Of a stretch of DNA of 64,000 bases, positions 1-8,429 are shown one piece after another; position 1 is the first letter of the stretch; each line of letters starts with the position of its first letter. A program made the position numbers and the translations under genes. Source of the DNA: Paranoxybacillus sp035645275. Its GTDB lineage: Bacteria; Bacillota; Bacilli; Bacillales; Anoxybacillaceae. Below the pieces are notes generated by a model, which saw only the letters and a program-made list of their open reading frames with translations, was not told where the DNA came from and made no database searches. The stretch lies in the NCBI GenBank assembly GCA_035645275.1, contig DASQMX010000026.1:434001-498000 (forward strand). The letters run 5' to 3'.

Positions 1-7
1 TTTTTCA

Positions 8-1327
8 TTATTTATTCACTTTCGCCTTCAACGGCACATCCAATCTGACTAAGTCTTCATATGTCTCCCGCTTGACGACAAGCTGGGCTTCACCGTTTTC
101 AACGAACACGACAGCTGGACGCGGAATGCGGTTATAGTTGTTCGCCATTGAATAGCCGTAAGCTCCTGTACAAAATACCGCCAAGTAATCGCCTGCCTGC
201 GCTTTTGGAAGCGGCAAGTCCCAAATTAACATATCCCCAGATTCACAGCATTTCCCAGCAATAGAGACGACTTCTTCGTTCTCATCAAGAACACGGTTAG
301 CAAGTACAGCCTCATATTTTGCTTCATAAAGAGCCGGACGGATGTTGTCGCTCATGCCGCCGTCGACCGCTACATATTGGCGGACGTTTGGCACTTCTTT
401 CCGCGAGCCGATGGAATAAATCGTCGTCCCGGCATCCCCGACTAACGAACGCCCCGGCTCAATCCAAATTTCCGGCATTTTAATGCCAAGTTGCGCTACT
501 TGCTTCTTTACTTCAGCAATAATTTGTTCAACATACATCGAAGCCGAAATCGGGTCGTCTTCGCTCGTATAGCGAATGCCAAAACCGCCGCCAAGATTGA
601 CGACTTCCGGCACAAAGCCGAACTTTTCTTTCCAATCACTAATTTTCTTAAAAATTTTCTGTGCCGCTAATACAAATCCCGTCGTCTCAAAAATTTGCGA
701 GCCGATATGGCAATGAAGTCCTAACACTTTGAAAGCCGGAGAAGCCAAAGCCTTTTCAAACGCTTCATCCGCTTGGCCATTATTCAAATCAAAACCGAAT
801 TTCGAATCTTCCTGCCCTGTTAAAATGTAATCGTGCGTATGCGCTTCAATTCCCGGCGTTACTCTTAGCAATATGGAAGTCGTCACACCATACTGCTTAC
901 TTAGCTGTTCGAGAAGGGATAATTCATAAAAATTATCGACAACAATGCAGCCTATTTCATGTTGAAGCGCCATTTCCAGTTCTTCATAGCTTTTGTTATT
1001 CCCATGAAAATGAATGCGCTCAGGTGGAAACCCCGCCTTTAATGCTGTATACAATTCGCCGCCAGATACAACATCTAACGACAACCCTTCTTCTTCCGCT
1101 AATTGCACCATTGCCACTGTTGAAAATGCCTTGCTTGCATAAGCAACTTGCGCTCTCACCCCGTGCTTTTCAAACGTTTGCTTAAAAGCGCGGGCTCGTT
1201 CACGAATTAATGCAACATCATAAATATATAACGGCGTGCCATATTCTCGCGCTAAATCAACAACATCGACACCGCCGATTTCCAGATGCCCCTTTTCATT
1301 GACGCGACTTGTCCCGTGAAAATACAT
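8..1327 (-). CDS. lysA: Diaminopimelate decarboxylase
   Basis: Catalyses PLP-dependent decarboxylation of meso-diaminopimelate to L-lysine, the last step of the DAP pathway, in the cytoplasm. The 439-residue protein is full length. It shows the PLP-lysine motif YASKAF (Lys about 66), HIGSQIF, the phosphate-binding GGGFG loop, EPGRSLVGD, and a late CCESGD motif that completes the active site in the dimer. It lies downstream of the spoVA operon in the same direction, as in B. subtilis. A terminator-like hairpin and a 177-bp gap separate them, so it is probably transcribed separately. Confidence 0.97.
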   Translation of the reverse strand: MYFHGTSRVNEKGHLEIGGVDVVDLAREYGTPLYIYDVALIRERARAFKQTFEKHGVRAQVAYASKAFSTVAMVQLAEEEGLSLDVVSGGELYTALKAGFPPERIHFHGNNKSYEELEMALQHEIGCIVVDNFYELSLLEQLSKQYGVTTSILLRVTPGIEAHTHDYILTGQEDSKFGFDLNNGQADEAFEKALASPAFKVLGLHCHIGSQIFETTGFVLAAQKIFKKISDWKEKFGFVPEVVNLGGGFGIRYTSEDDPISASMYVEQIIAEVKKQVAQLGIKMPEIWIEPGRSLVGDAGTTIYSIGSRKEVPNVRQYVAVDGGMSDNIRPALYEAKYEAVLANRVLDENEEVVSIAGKCCESGDMLIWDLPLPKAQAGDYLAVFCTGAYGYSMANNYNRIPRPAVVFVENGEAQLVVKRETYEDLVRLDVPLKAKVNK

Positions 1328-1399
1328 GACAATCCCTCATTCCTGTGAGATTAAACATTCAAAAATATTAATTTTTATGCAGTTTGTTTTTCGTAAAGC

Positions 1400-1438
1400 A
1401 AAAAAGACAGTTAACAAGCAACGATTAACTGCCTTTTC
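1400..1438 (-). terminator. Rho-independent terminator of the spoVA operon
   Basis: On the minus strand a stem GGCAGTTAAT / GTTAACTGTC with a loop of about 9 nt is followed by a run of T. It lies about 70 bp after the spoVAF stop codon and before lysA. Confidence 0.75.
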
Positions 1439-1504
1439 CGCAATAAAAAGATTACGTATAAATTATCATAACTTATAAAAAGTTGCAACTAGTTTTTTAC
1501 AAAA

Positions 1505-2980
1505 TTACGTTGGCTGTTTTTCACGGTTTTGCGGGTGCACAATGCTCGGTCTTATTTTTGAGCCCGGTACAGAACGGCGAACGAGAATTTGCAAAAATGC
1601 TGATGGGTTAAACGGAATAAACGGCCATAAATACGGTGTGTTCAATGAACGAATTTGTATTAAAAGCAATATATAAATCGTTACACCAATAACAAAACCC
1701 GGTACTTTAAAGAAAGCGACCGCTAATAAAAGAAATAAACGGGAAATTTTATTAGCAATACTTAACTCATAACTTGGTGTAGCAAATGAACCAATGGCGG
1801 AAACGGAGATATAAAGAATCACTTCCGGCACAAACAAGCCAACATTAATTGCAATTTCCCCGATTAACACCGCAGCAATTAAACCCATCGCTGTCGATAA
1901 GGGGGTTGGCGTATGAATCGCTGCCATACGCAAAAACTCCACCCCGATATCAGCAATAAACAATTGAACAATGGTAGGAATATTCGTTTTTTCATTCGGA
2001 CCGATATACGAAAGTTTTTCCGGCAACAAAGAAGGCTCGATGACAAATAAATACCAAAGCGGCAATAAGAAAATCGATACAAAAATTCCGATAAAGCGCA
2101 CCCAGCGCACAAATGTCCCAATTGCTGGCGACTGCCGATATTCCTCAGCATGTTGGACATGGTGGAAAAAGGTTGTCGGCGTAATAATGACGCTTGGCGA
2201 TGTATCGACCATGATAATGACATGCCCTTCTAAAAGATGCGTGGCGGCAACATCTGGTCTTTCGGTATAGCGGACAAGCGGGTACGGGTTATATCCTTGT
2301 TTCACTAAAAATTCCTCGACCGTTTTATCCGCCATTGTTAAACCGTCAATTTTAATTGCTTTCAATTCTTTTCTGATGAGTTCAACAAGACCAGGGTCAG
2401 CGACATCTTTAATATAGGCGATACATATATCCGTTTTGGAACGTTCGCCAACTTGAATAATTTCATGACGCAACCTCTCATCGCGAATCCGTCTTCTCGT
2501 TAATGCCGTATTGACGATAATATTTTCTACATAGCCATCGCGTGCTCCGCGAACGACCTTTTCCGTATCCGGCTCTTCCGGCTGCCGTCCCGGATAACTC
2601 CGGACATCGACAACAAATCCGCTGGACTCTCCTTCAATGAAAATGACAATTAATCCTGACAAAAGCTTGTCAACCGCTTCGTCAAGATTTTCAATAGGGG
2701 TTACTTGCTGATGAACGAGACGATTTTCAATAATTTGCTTCGCCTGTGCCCGCTGTCTTTCACTATCGTTAATTTCAACAATTTCTTTAAGCAATTCAAT
2801 AATAAACTGCGTATCACAAAGACCGTTGCAATAATAAATATGTACTTCTTTATTTAGCACTTTCAGCTTGCGAATTCCTAAGTCAAAGCTGGTGCCTAAC
2901 CCGATTTTTTCTTTAAAAAAATTCTCATTGTCACTCATTTTTTCGGAAATTGGTATATGATTTTTTTGCTTTGTTGCCAT
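1505..2980 (-). CDS. spoVAF: Stage V sporulation protein AF (GerA-family)
   Basis: Homologue of the A subunits of spore germinant receptors, encoded as the last gene of the spoVA operon and located in the spore inner membrane. It is 491 residues long. A soluble N-terminal GerA domain covers about residues 1-285, followed by several membrane segments starting near the motif FIGIFVSIFLLPLWYLF and including an AAVLIGEIAINVGLF segment, then a basic hydrophilic tail. The start codon has a GGAGCGGGT ribosome site and overlaps the end of spoVAEA by 50 bp. The family accessory role in germination is established for B. subtilis and only inferred here. Confidence 0.95.
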   Translation of the reverse strand: MATKQKNHIPISEKMSDNENFFKEKIGLGTSFDLGIRKLKVLNKEVHIYYCNGLCDTQFIIELLKEIVEINDSERQRAQAKQIIENRLVHQQVTPIENLDEAVDKLLSGLIVIFIEGESSGFVVDVRSYPGRQPEEPDTEKVVRGARDGYVENIIVNTALTRRRIRDERLRHEIIQVGERSKTDICIAYIKDVADPGLVELIRKELKAIKIDGLTMADKTVEEFLVKQGYNPYPLVRYTERPDVAATHLLEGHVIIMVDTSPSVIITPTTFFHHVQHAEEYRQSPAIGTFVRWVRFIGIFVSIFLLPLWYLFVIEPSLLPEKLSYIGPNEKTNIPTIVQLFIADIGVEFLRMAAIHTPTPLSTAMGLIAAVLIGEIAINVGLFVPEVILYISVSAIGSFATPSYELSIANKISRLFLLLAVAFFKVPGFVIGVTIYILLLIQIRSLNTPYLWPFIPFNPSAFLQILVRRSVPGSKIRPSIVHPQNREKQPT

Positions 2981-3539
2981 AGTACCCGCTCCTTTCGAGG
3001 ATAATTTCTACCGCTTTTTTTGTAATAGGCGAGCCGTATTGAATGTGATCTTTATAACCCATTTTTCCAATATCCCCAATTCCAACGATGATCGGAACGT
3101 TTAGTTGATCTAAACAATAGACCGTATCTCCGTTGATTCTCCCCATTTCCAATTCACGTATTCCATTTTTATCTACTCCGTACTCGGTTAACATTCCATC
3201 GCAATCGATGCAAACATCGACCTTTGTCCACTCATGCTTCCGTGTTTTTGAAGCGACGGCAATGACTCCTAACACCTCGATTTGTTCATGAGTAGCAACG
3301 TATTTTAACGCTTGTTCACCCGCTCCCTCCCCAATGGCACCACTGTCATCAAACATGACAAACACAGGGTCATGAGGGGTTTGCAATATGAATTCCACAA
3401 GTTCCTTACCCGTCAAGCGAGTCGGATTTCCGTGAGAGCGGCAAATACAACGGCCACCGATTTGCTCAGAAATATATTTAATTGTCCGCCAAGCAAATTC
3501 GTCACCATCTGTCACTAATATGACTCGTCTTTTTTTCAT
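2931..3539 (-). CDS. spoVAEA: Stage V sporulation protein AEA
   Basis: Soluble SpoVA protein of 202 residues, of the SpoVAEa family, with a Rossmann-like start (RRVILVTDGDEFAWRTI) and a GIGDIGKMGYKDHIQYGSPITKK-like C-terminal signature. Its B. subtilis counterpart acts in dipicolinic acid movement across the spore inner membrane and in germination. It is translated 5 bp after spoVAEB and overlaps the spoVAF start, consistent with one forespore mRNA. Confidence 0.93.
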   Translation of the reverse strand: MKKRRVILVTDGDEFAWRTIKYISEQIGGRCICRSHGNPTRLTGKELVEFILQTPHDPVFVMFDDSGAIGEGAGEQALKYVATHEQIEVLGVIAVASKTRKHEWTKVDVCIDCDGMLTEYGVDKNGIRELEMGRINGDTVYCLDQLNVPIIVGIGDIGKMGYKDHIQYGSPITKKAVEIILERSGYYGNKAKKSYTNFRKNE

Positions 3540-3544
3540 TTTGC

Positions 3545-3895
3545 TTATCCTTTCGGTTTGAAAATCAGGCTGACGAGAAAAGAGAACAAAATCGTCTCAG
3601 AAAGAATGACACCCGCTTGGGCAAAAATTCCTGTTCCAATGCCAAGCAAGCCTCTCTCTTGCATATTTGCTGCTACTCCATCCATCAGCACATAACCAAA
3701 ACCGCTAATAGGAATCGTGGCACCAGCACCCGCAAAGGAGACGAGCCAATCATAAACCCCGATGCTTCCAAGAAAAGCGCCGAGCACAACAAACATACTC
3801 ATCACATGAATGGGTGACCATTTGCCAACATCCATTGCCAGTTGACCGAGTACACAAATGATTCCGCCTACCAAAAATGCAAGGACATATTCCAT
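3545..3895 (-). CDS. spoVAEB: Stage V sporulation protein AEB (DPA channel component)
   Basis: Small polytopic membrane protein of 116 residues. I place the start at the ATG preceding EYVLAFLVGG. That ATG overlaps the spoVAD stop as TAATG, and longer upstream reading is spoVAD read in another frame. It has three or four hydrophobic segments and the family signature FAGAGATIPISGFGYVL, which is closely mirrored in SpoVAC (FAGAGSMIPITGFANSL), showing the two are paralogues. It acts with SpoVAC and SpoVAD in Ca-DPA uptake and release. Confidence 0.95.
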   Translation of the reverse strand: MEYVLAFLVGGIICVLGQLAMDVGKWSPIHVMSMFVVLGAFLGSIGVYDWLVSFAGAGATIPISGFGYVLMDGVAANMQERGLLGIGTGIFAQAGVILSETILFSFLVSLIFKPKG

Positions 3896-4911
3896 TACCT
3901 TTCCCCCTTGACCACCTCTAAAACAACCCCATGAGCAATGGCCGGTATAGATTCGTTTTGCCATATCATTGTCGGGCTTAACAATGCCCCTGTTGCCACA
4001 ACAAAAATTTTCTGCAAATTCCCTTTTTCCATTTCCTTTAATAAATGCCCGTATGTCACAACAGCGCTGCAAGCACATCCACTTCCTCCGGCAAACACTT
4101 CCTGGTCAGTCCGGTAAATCATCAAGCCGCAATCACGATGGTTGTCAGCAAGCTCATAACCTTCTTCACGTAACAACTCCCGTAAAATTGGACTGCCTAC
4201 TCCCGATAAATCACCTGTTACAATCAAGTCATAGTCTTCCGGGGAAGTTTTTAAATCTTGGAAATGTTGCCTGATGGTCGATGCCGCAGCCGGAGCCATG
4301 GCTGCCCCCATATCAAGCGGGTTGTGTATCCCGAAATCAACGACTTTTCCGATTGTTGCCGCAGTAATACGAAATTTGCTTTTTTCCCGGCTAACAAGGG
4401 CCGCTCCGGCTCCGGTTACAGTAAAGGTGGCACTTTTTGGCTTTTGTCCACCAAATTCGGTTGGATAGCGAAATTGCCTTTCCGCAGTCGCATTATGGCT
4501 GCTTGTTGCAGTTAATACCCGTCTAGCAAAACCGCCATCGACAAGTGCTGCGGCTACAGCTAACGTCTCCATTGACGTTGAACAGGCGCCAAACATGCAT
4601 AAAAACGGAACCGGAAGATCGCGGGCTATATAATTCGCTGTTACATTTTGATTTAATAAATCTCCCGCTAAAAAAAAGTCGACATCGTTTATTTCTAACT
4701 TCGCTTTCGTCAAACATACTTGCACTGCATCTTTCATTAAACGCCGCTCCGCCAACTCCCAAGTATCTTCTCCGCAATATAAATCTGGATAAGTTACATC
4801 AAATTGTTCGCCAAGCGGTCCTTCTGTTTCCATTGGCCCGACAGCAGTTGCCACAGCTTGAAGGTATACTTCATTTTCATATATCCATGTTTGCTTTCCG
4901 ACAAGCTTCAC
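3895..4911 (-). CDS. spoVAD: Stage V sporulation protein AD
   Basis: The DPA-binding SpoVA component, with a thiolase / beta-ketoacyl-ACP synthase-like fold. Its 338 residues match the family length. The thiolase-like nucleophile region reads PFLCMFGACSTSMETL, and VFAGGSGCACSAVVTYGHLL follows near the C terminus. It sits at the outer face of the spore inner membrane with SpoVAC and SpoVAEB in B. subtilis. It lies 18 bp after spoVAC and its stop overlaps the spoVAEB start by one base. Confidence 0.96.
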   Translation of the reverse strand: MKLVGKQTWIYENEVYLQAVATAVGPMETEGPLGEQFDVTYPDLYCGEDTWELAERRLMKDAVQVCLTKAKLEINDVDFFLAGDLLNQNVTANYIARDLPVPFLCMFGACSTSMETLAVAAALVDGGFARRVLTATSSHNATAERQFRYPTEFGGQKPKSATFTVTGAGAALVSREKSKFRITAATIGKVVDFGIHNPLDMGAAMAPAAASTIRQHFQDLKTSPEDYDLIVTGDLSGVGSPILRELLREEGYELADNHRDCGLMIYRTDQEVFAGGSGCACSAVVTYGHLLKEMEKGNLQKIFVVATGALLSPTMIWQNESIPAIAHGVVLEVVKGER

Positions 4912-4929
4912 GGAACTCCCTCCTTCAAG

Positions 4930-5376
4930 CTAGAATAATTTCCAAAATAAATAGTGAATAACGCCAAGAATATAGGCGATGACAACACCATACACAATAA
5001 CAGCCCCACCCACTTTAAACATATTGCTAGCAATTCCAAGAACAACACCTTCACTGCGATGCTCAAGGGCTGCACTAGCTAATGAATTAGCAAAACCAGT
5101 GATTGGAATCATCGAACCTGCCCCTGCAAACTGTCCAATTTTGTCATACACTCCCATTCCCGTTAACAATGTTGTAAGCAAAATGAAAGTTCCAAGCACC
5201 ATCTGTTGTGCCACCGAAACATGTAATGTAAAAATTTCTATATAAAGATTTTGTAACACTTGACCAGCTACACAAATCAAACCACCTACAAAAAAGGCTT
5301 TTAAGGAGTTAAGAAAATAGGAAGGCTTCGGTTGAAAGATTTTAACCGCTTCTTGATAGTTATCTCGTAACTTCAT
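4930..5376 (-). CDS. spoVAC: Stage V sporulation protein AC
   Basis: Polytopic membrane protein of 148 residues. The B. subtilis counterpart behaves as a mechanosensitive channel for Ca-DPA. A charged N-terminal 25 residues precede about four hydrophobic segments with the signature FAGAGSMIPITGFANSL shared with SpoVAEB. It is separated from spoVAB by 176 bp, unusually wide within this otherwise tightly packed operon; part of that gap is a dispersed palindromic repeat. Confidence 0.95.
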   Translation of the reverse strand: MKLRDNYQEAVKIFQPKPSYFLNSLKAFFVGGLICVAGQVLQNLYIEIFTLHVSVAQQMVLGTFILLTTLLTGMGVYDKIGQFAGAGSMIPITGFANSLASAALEHRSEGVVLGIASNMFKVGGAVIVYGVVIAYILGVIHYLFWKLF

Positions 5377-5519
5377 ACAGCCCCTCCCCAGCGCTTTTTT
5401 CCAACAATTCTTTCAACAGTACAGCGATGTTTCAAGATGAGGATACACTCGAAGCTTGTTTGTAAAGGGACAACCTCTACAATCACAGCATACGATCCAT
5501 CCTAACTGTTATATGTTAT

Positions 5520-5548
5520 GTGAGGTCCGACCCTTATGGGACAGATTC
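5520..5548. repeat. Degenerate copy of the GGTCTGACC palindromic repeat
   Basis: Minus-strand sequence CTGTCCCATAAGGGTCGGAC resembles CTGTCTCATAAGGGTCTGAC at 13270-13289. It lies in the spoVAB-spoVAC gap, inside the operon. Confidence 0.5.
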
Positions 5549-5552
5549 CTTA

Positions 5553-5975
5553 TCAATGGTCAACAAAATAAATCCAATGAAACAAGGAACCAAATACTTT
5601 TCCAAAGGCGATTGCCATCAGCAAGATAACTATTTTCTCCTCTACGCCAATTCGTTTTGCTAAAATGGGCCATACATTCAGCACTTCTGTTAAAGCGGCT
5701 GCAAGCATTCCAATAAAGACGCCGCTAAAAAGTCCCATTGGAATTAACAAATATTTTGACAAAGACAACACCGTATCACGAAGGCTTATCCACCCTCCTG
5801 CCAGTGCTCCGGCTACAACAGCTAATTCATAAGCATGAATCCACTTCATTGTTTTTGTCAGCTGCGTAAGCCGCGGAATCACACCAAGGACAACGATAAA
5901 AGCTACAAAGCCGCTCCCCACCGCTAATCCTCCCGCCAAGCCGATCATGATCGTGAGAATGACGTCAATCGTCAT
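5553..5975 (-). CDS. spoVAB: Stage V sporulation protein AB
   Basis: Integral membrane protein of 140 residues with four predicted hydrophobic helices (starts MTIDVILTIMIGLAGGLAVG) and a mid-protein AYELAVVAGALAGGW motif typical of SpoVAB. Its function is less defined than that of SpoVAC, AD and AEB. It overlaps the end of spoVAA by 11 bp. Confidence 0.93.
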   Translation of the reverse strand: MTIDVILTIMIGLAGGLAVGSGFVAFIVVLGVIPRLTQLTKTMKWIHAYELAVVAGALAGGWISLRDTVLSLSKYLLIPMGLFSGVFIGMLAAALTEVLNVWPILAKRIGVEEKIVILLMAIAFGKVFGSLFHWIYFVDH

Positions 5976-6588
5976 GAATTCTCCTCATACTCTCTTTGTT
6001 TTCATGTAAAATGACGTATTGATCGATCGCTTGCTGATAGTTAAACATTTCGACTTCGAGAGGACTTGGTTCTTCATTAATTCGTTTGCGAAATACATGG
6101 TTAAAAAACAAAATCATTCCAAGTCCTAAACCGATGGAGTATGGAATTTGAAATAGCAGCGGTTTATCGGCTTTTTCGCCCGTAATAATCGTATACAGAC
6201 GCTGATGCACTTGCTGCATGCTCACATCCTCATGGAAATTCATAATGGCTAATGCCGAACCGATAAACAGCAGCAGCCAAATCAAAACGAAATAAAGACT
6301 TGTAAAATTTCTTTTTTTGTATACGACTTCAATAATCGTTTGTGCAGGACCAATCGTTTGAATATCAAGAGACGAATCAAAGCCCAGTATAGCCTCAACA
6401 ACTTTCATAATGTCAATAATAACGATATTTTTATCACTTGCTTTTATTTGGTAAATCCTAATTTTTTTTAGTTTTTCAATAAGTTCTGCATCGCTTACGA
6501 TCATTTGCGCAATATCCCCAATACATACCTTCGCGTTCGGGTATACTTGAACACGATTACGCAGCCTAATAAATACCGTTTTCTCCAT
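5965..6588 (-). CDS. spoVAA: Stage V sporulation protein AA
   Basis: First gene of the spoVA operon, 207 residues. I chose the ATG at 6588 (MEKTVFIRLRNRV) because it matches the family N terminus and has an AGGATGTGAG ribosome site; an upstream in-frame ATG would run into the promoter. A soluble N-terminal domain of about 95 residues is followed by two membrane segments (LYFVLIWLLLFIGSALAIM and PYSIGLGLGMILFFNHVF). The conserved segment NFHEDVSMQQVH lies between them. Confidence 0.94.
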   Translation of the reverse strand: MEKTVFIRLRNRVQVYPNAKVCIGDIAQMIVSDAELIEKLKKIRIYQIKASDKNIVIIDIMKVVEAILGFDSSLDIQTIGPAQTIIEVVYKKRNFTSLYFVLIWLLLFIGSALAIMNFHEDVSMQQVHQRLYTIITGEKADKPLLFQIPYSIGLGLGMILFFNHVFRKRINEEPSPLEVEMFNYQQAIDQYVILHENKESMRRIHDD

Positions 6589-6624
6589 CTGTCTCACATC
6601 CTGCGCATTAAATTCCTTATGAAA

Positions 6625-6655
6625 TAGTATGTTTGGACACTGGAACAATCATGCA
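6625..6655 (-). promoter_or_regulatory. Sigma-G-like promoter of spoVA
   Basis: On the minus strand CATACTA, a perfect match to the sigma-G -10 consensus, lies 37 bp before the spoVAA start. An 18-bp spacer separates it from TGCATG, a partial match to the -35 TGAATA. Sigma-G control of spoVA is established in B. subtilis. Confidence 0.6.
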
Positions 6656-6723
6656 AGGAAATAGTACTTTCCAAAAATTTCACACTAATACCCCTCTTTG
6701 TACACCTTTAAAATTAAACAACA

Positions 6724-6752
6724 AAAAAAGAATGGATGTCATTCATCCATTC
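6724..6752 (-). terminator. Terminator of the spoIIA operon overlapping the sigF 3' end
   Basis: GAATGGATG / CATCCATTC inverted repeat followed on the minus strand by seven T. The 5' arm of the stem contains the last sense codons of sigF (Met-Asp-Glu) and the loop contains its TGA stop. Confidence 0.8.
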
Positions 6753-7497
6753 TTTCTTTTATTTGCTGCAGTATCTTCTTTTCTAATCTTGAGACTTGTA
6801 CTTGAGAGATGCCTAATCTAGATGCCACTTCTGATTGAGTTTGGTCTTTATAGTAACGCAAATAAACAATAAGCCGTTCTCGTTCATCAAGCTCTTCAAT
6901 CGCTTTCTTTAAAGCAATTTTATCAAACCATGATGTTGTAGTCTGATCGGTAATTTGGTCAAGAAGCGTGATTGGATCGCCATCATTTTCATAAACTGTT
7001 TCATGAATCGAGGTTGGCGAACGGATCGCTTCTTGCGCAAGAATTACATCTTCAGGCGAGATATTTAAATAGTCGGCAAGTTCCGTAATCGTTGGCGCTC
7101 TTCCGTATTTTTTTGACAATTCATCTTTTGCTTTGCGAATTTTGTTACCTGTTTCCTTCAAAGAGCGGCTGACCTTAACCGTTCCGTCATCGCGAATAAA
7201 CCGTTGGATTTCACCGATAATCATTGGAACGGCATAAGTCGAAAACTTAACATCATATGATAAATCAAATTTGTCTACAGACTTTAATAAACCGATACAG
7301 CCGATTTGAAATAAATCGTCCGGCTCATAGCCACGGTTTAAAAAGCGCTGAACAACCGACCAAACGAGGCGCATATTTTTTTCGATAATTTCATCCCGCG
7401 CCTCTTGGTCCCCTTCTTGGCTTCTGCGAATCAATTCTTTTATTTCATGATCTTTTAAGTGCGACTGATTATTTTCTTGTTTGACATCGACATCCAT
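6739..7497 (-). CDS. sigF: RNA polymerase sigma factor SigF (forespore-specific)
   Basis: First compartment-specific sigma factor of the forespore, held inactive by SpoIIAB. It is 252 residues from the ATG of MDVDVKQ, preferred over an ATG two codons upstream because GGGAGA then lies 9 bp away. Sigma region 2 reads EKNMRLVWSVVQRFLNRGY...DLFQIGCIGLL and FSTYAVPMIIGEIQRFIRDDG. Region 3 covers about 110-165, and region 4 carries the helix-turn-helix QSEVASRLGISQVQVSRLEKK. Last gene of spoIIAA-spoIIAB-sigF. Confidence 0.98.
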   Translation of the reverse strand: MDVDVKQENNQSHLKDHEIKELIRRSQEGDQEARDEIIEKNMRLVWSVVQRFLNRGYEPDDLFQIGCIGLLKSVDKFDLSYDVKFSTYAVPMIIGEIQRFIRDDGTVKVSRSLKETGNKIRKAKDELSKKYGRAPTITELADYLNISPEDVILAQEAIRSPTSIHETVYENDGDPITLLDQITDQTTTSWFDKIALKKAIEELDERERLIVYLRYYKDQTQSEVASRLGISQVQVSRLEKKILQQIKERMDE

Positions 7498-7510
7498 AGG
7501 CATGTCTCCC

Positions 7511-7951
7511 TTAATTACATAACGCTTTGCTCTTCGTTAAATACTTCGTTAAATGAACCGTTGTTCCTTTATTGACTTCTGAATGAACAACAACTTCGTC
7601 CATAAAATTTTCCATAATCGTAAAACCCATTCCTGAGCGCTCAAGTTCTGGTTTGGTCGTAAATAAAGGCTGGCGCGCTTCTTTAACATCAGCAATGCCG
7701 ACACCTTCATCGCGAATGGTAATTTGAACAACACCGTCATCAATGACAACAGAGATGTATACAATTCCGTTTGGATCGTTATTGTATCCGTGAATAATGG
7801 CATTCGTTACTGCTTCTGAAACAACGGTTTTGATTTCTGTAAGCTCATCCATAGTCGGATCAAGCTGAGCAATAAAGGCCGCAACAGTGACGCGAGCAAA
7901 TGATTCATTTTGGCTAAGCGCGGAAAATTGGAGGTGCATTTCGTTTCTCAT
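7511..7951 (-). CDS. spoIIAB: Anti-sigma F factor / serine kinase SpoIIAB
   Basis: Binds and inhibits SigF and phosphorylates SpoIIAA using ATP. Its 146 residues carry the GHKL ATPase motifs: N box ETKTVVSEAVTNAIIHGY-like (EIKTVVSEAVTNAIIHGY), G1 IRDEGVGI and G2 SGMGFTIMENF. The ATP lid contains ARQPLFTTKPELERSG. The start overlaps the spoIIAA stop as TAATG, implying translational coupling that would help set the stoichiometry of this switch. Confidence 0.98.
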   Translation of the reverse strand: MRNEMHLQFSALSQNESFARVTVAAFIAQLDPTMDELTEIKTVVSEAVTNAIIHGYNNDPNGIVYISVVIDDGVVQITIRDEGVGIADVKEARQPLFTTKPELERSGMGFTIMENFMDEVVVHSEVNKGTTVHLTKYLTKSKALCN

Positions 7952-8301
7952 TACGCCACCCCCAATGTTTTTAATGCATATTGTTCATCGCTTTCAAAGC
8001 GAATAATTTTAAATAACCCCGCCATTTCAAATAGCCTTTTTACAGCTGGAGAAATGGAGCAAACAATCATTTCTCCACCGATATTTTTAATTTGCTTGTA
8101 CCGTCCTAAAATCACACCAAGTCCCGAGCTGTCCATAAAAGTTAAGTGCTCGAGATTTAAAACAATATGGCGAATTTGTTCTTTTTTCAATAAATCCGTT
8201 ACTTTTGTGCGAAGTTCTTCGGCCGTATGATGGTCTAGCTCTCCGGCAAGCCGAATGAGCAATACATCATATTTGACTTCAAGATCAATCGTAAGACTCA
8301 T
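7951..8301 (-). CDS. spoIIAA: Anti-anti-sigma factor SpoIIAA
   Basis: STAS-domain protein of 116 residues whose dephosphorylated form frees SigF from SpoIIAB. The phosphorylated serine lies in FMDSSGLGVILGRYKQI (second Ser of the SS pair, about residue 57). The start is placed at MSLTIDLE, which matches the family and has a GGAGGAAAG ribosome site; a longer reading would add 15 unrelated residues. First gene of the operon. Confidence 0.97.
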   Translation of the reverse strand: MSLTIDLEVKYDVLLIRLAGELDHHTAEELRTKVTDLLKKEQIRHIVLNLEHLTFMDSSGLGVILGRYKQIKNIGGEMIVCSISPAVKRLFEMAGLFKIIRFESDEQYALKTLGVA

Positions 8302-8334
8302 TGCGCTTTCCTCCTTGTCACTCGGATAGGGAGA

Positions 8335-8362
8335 GTTTCGATGCATGCGGCCTAGAATCCTT
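8335..8362 (-). promoter_or_regulatory. Candidate sigma-H promoter of spoIIA
   Basis: Minus strand AAGGATTC, then a 12-bp spacer, then ATCGAAAC, resembling sigma-H elements (AGGAWWW and RNNGAAT). It lies 34 bp upstream of the spoIIAA start. The spoIIA operon is sigma-H and Spo0A dependent in B. subtilis; the -10 match here is imperfect. Confidence 0.4.
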
Positions 8363-8429
8363 CTTTCATGACAAAACTAGTGGCAATTCGCTAAAAATAG
8401 AAAACGGTATACAAAAATTGACAAGCAAC

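Noticed and set aside
3896..4078. Longer start for spoVAEB
   Set aside because: The extra 61 residues are spoVAD read in another frame; the TAATG overlap gives the real start.
4545..4961. 138-codon plus-strand frame opposite spoVAD
   Set aside because: Shadow frame; spoVAD is clearly real on the minus strand.
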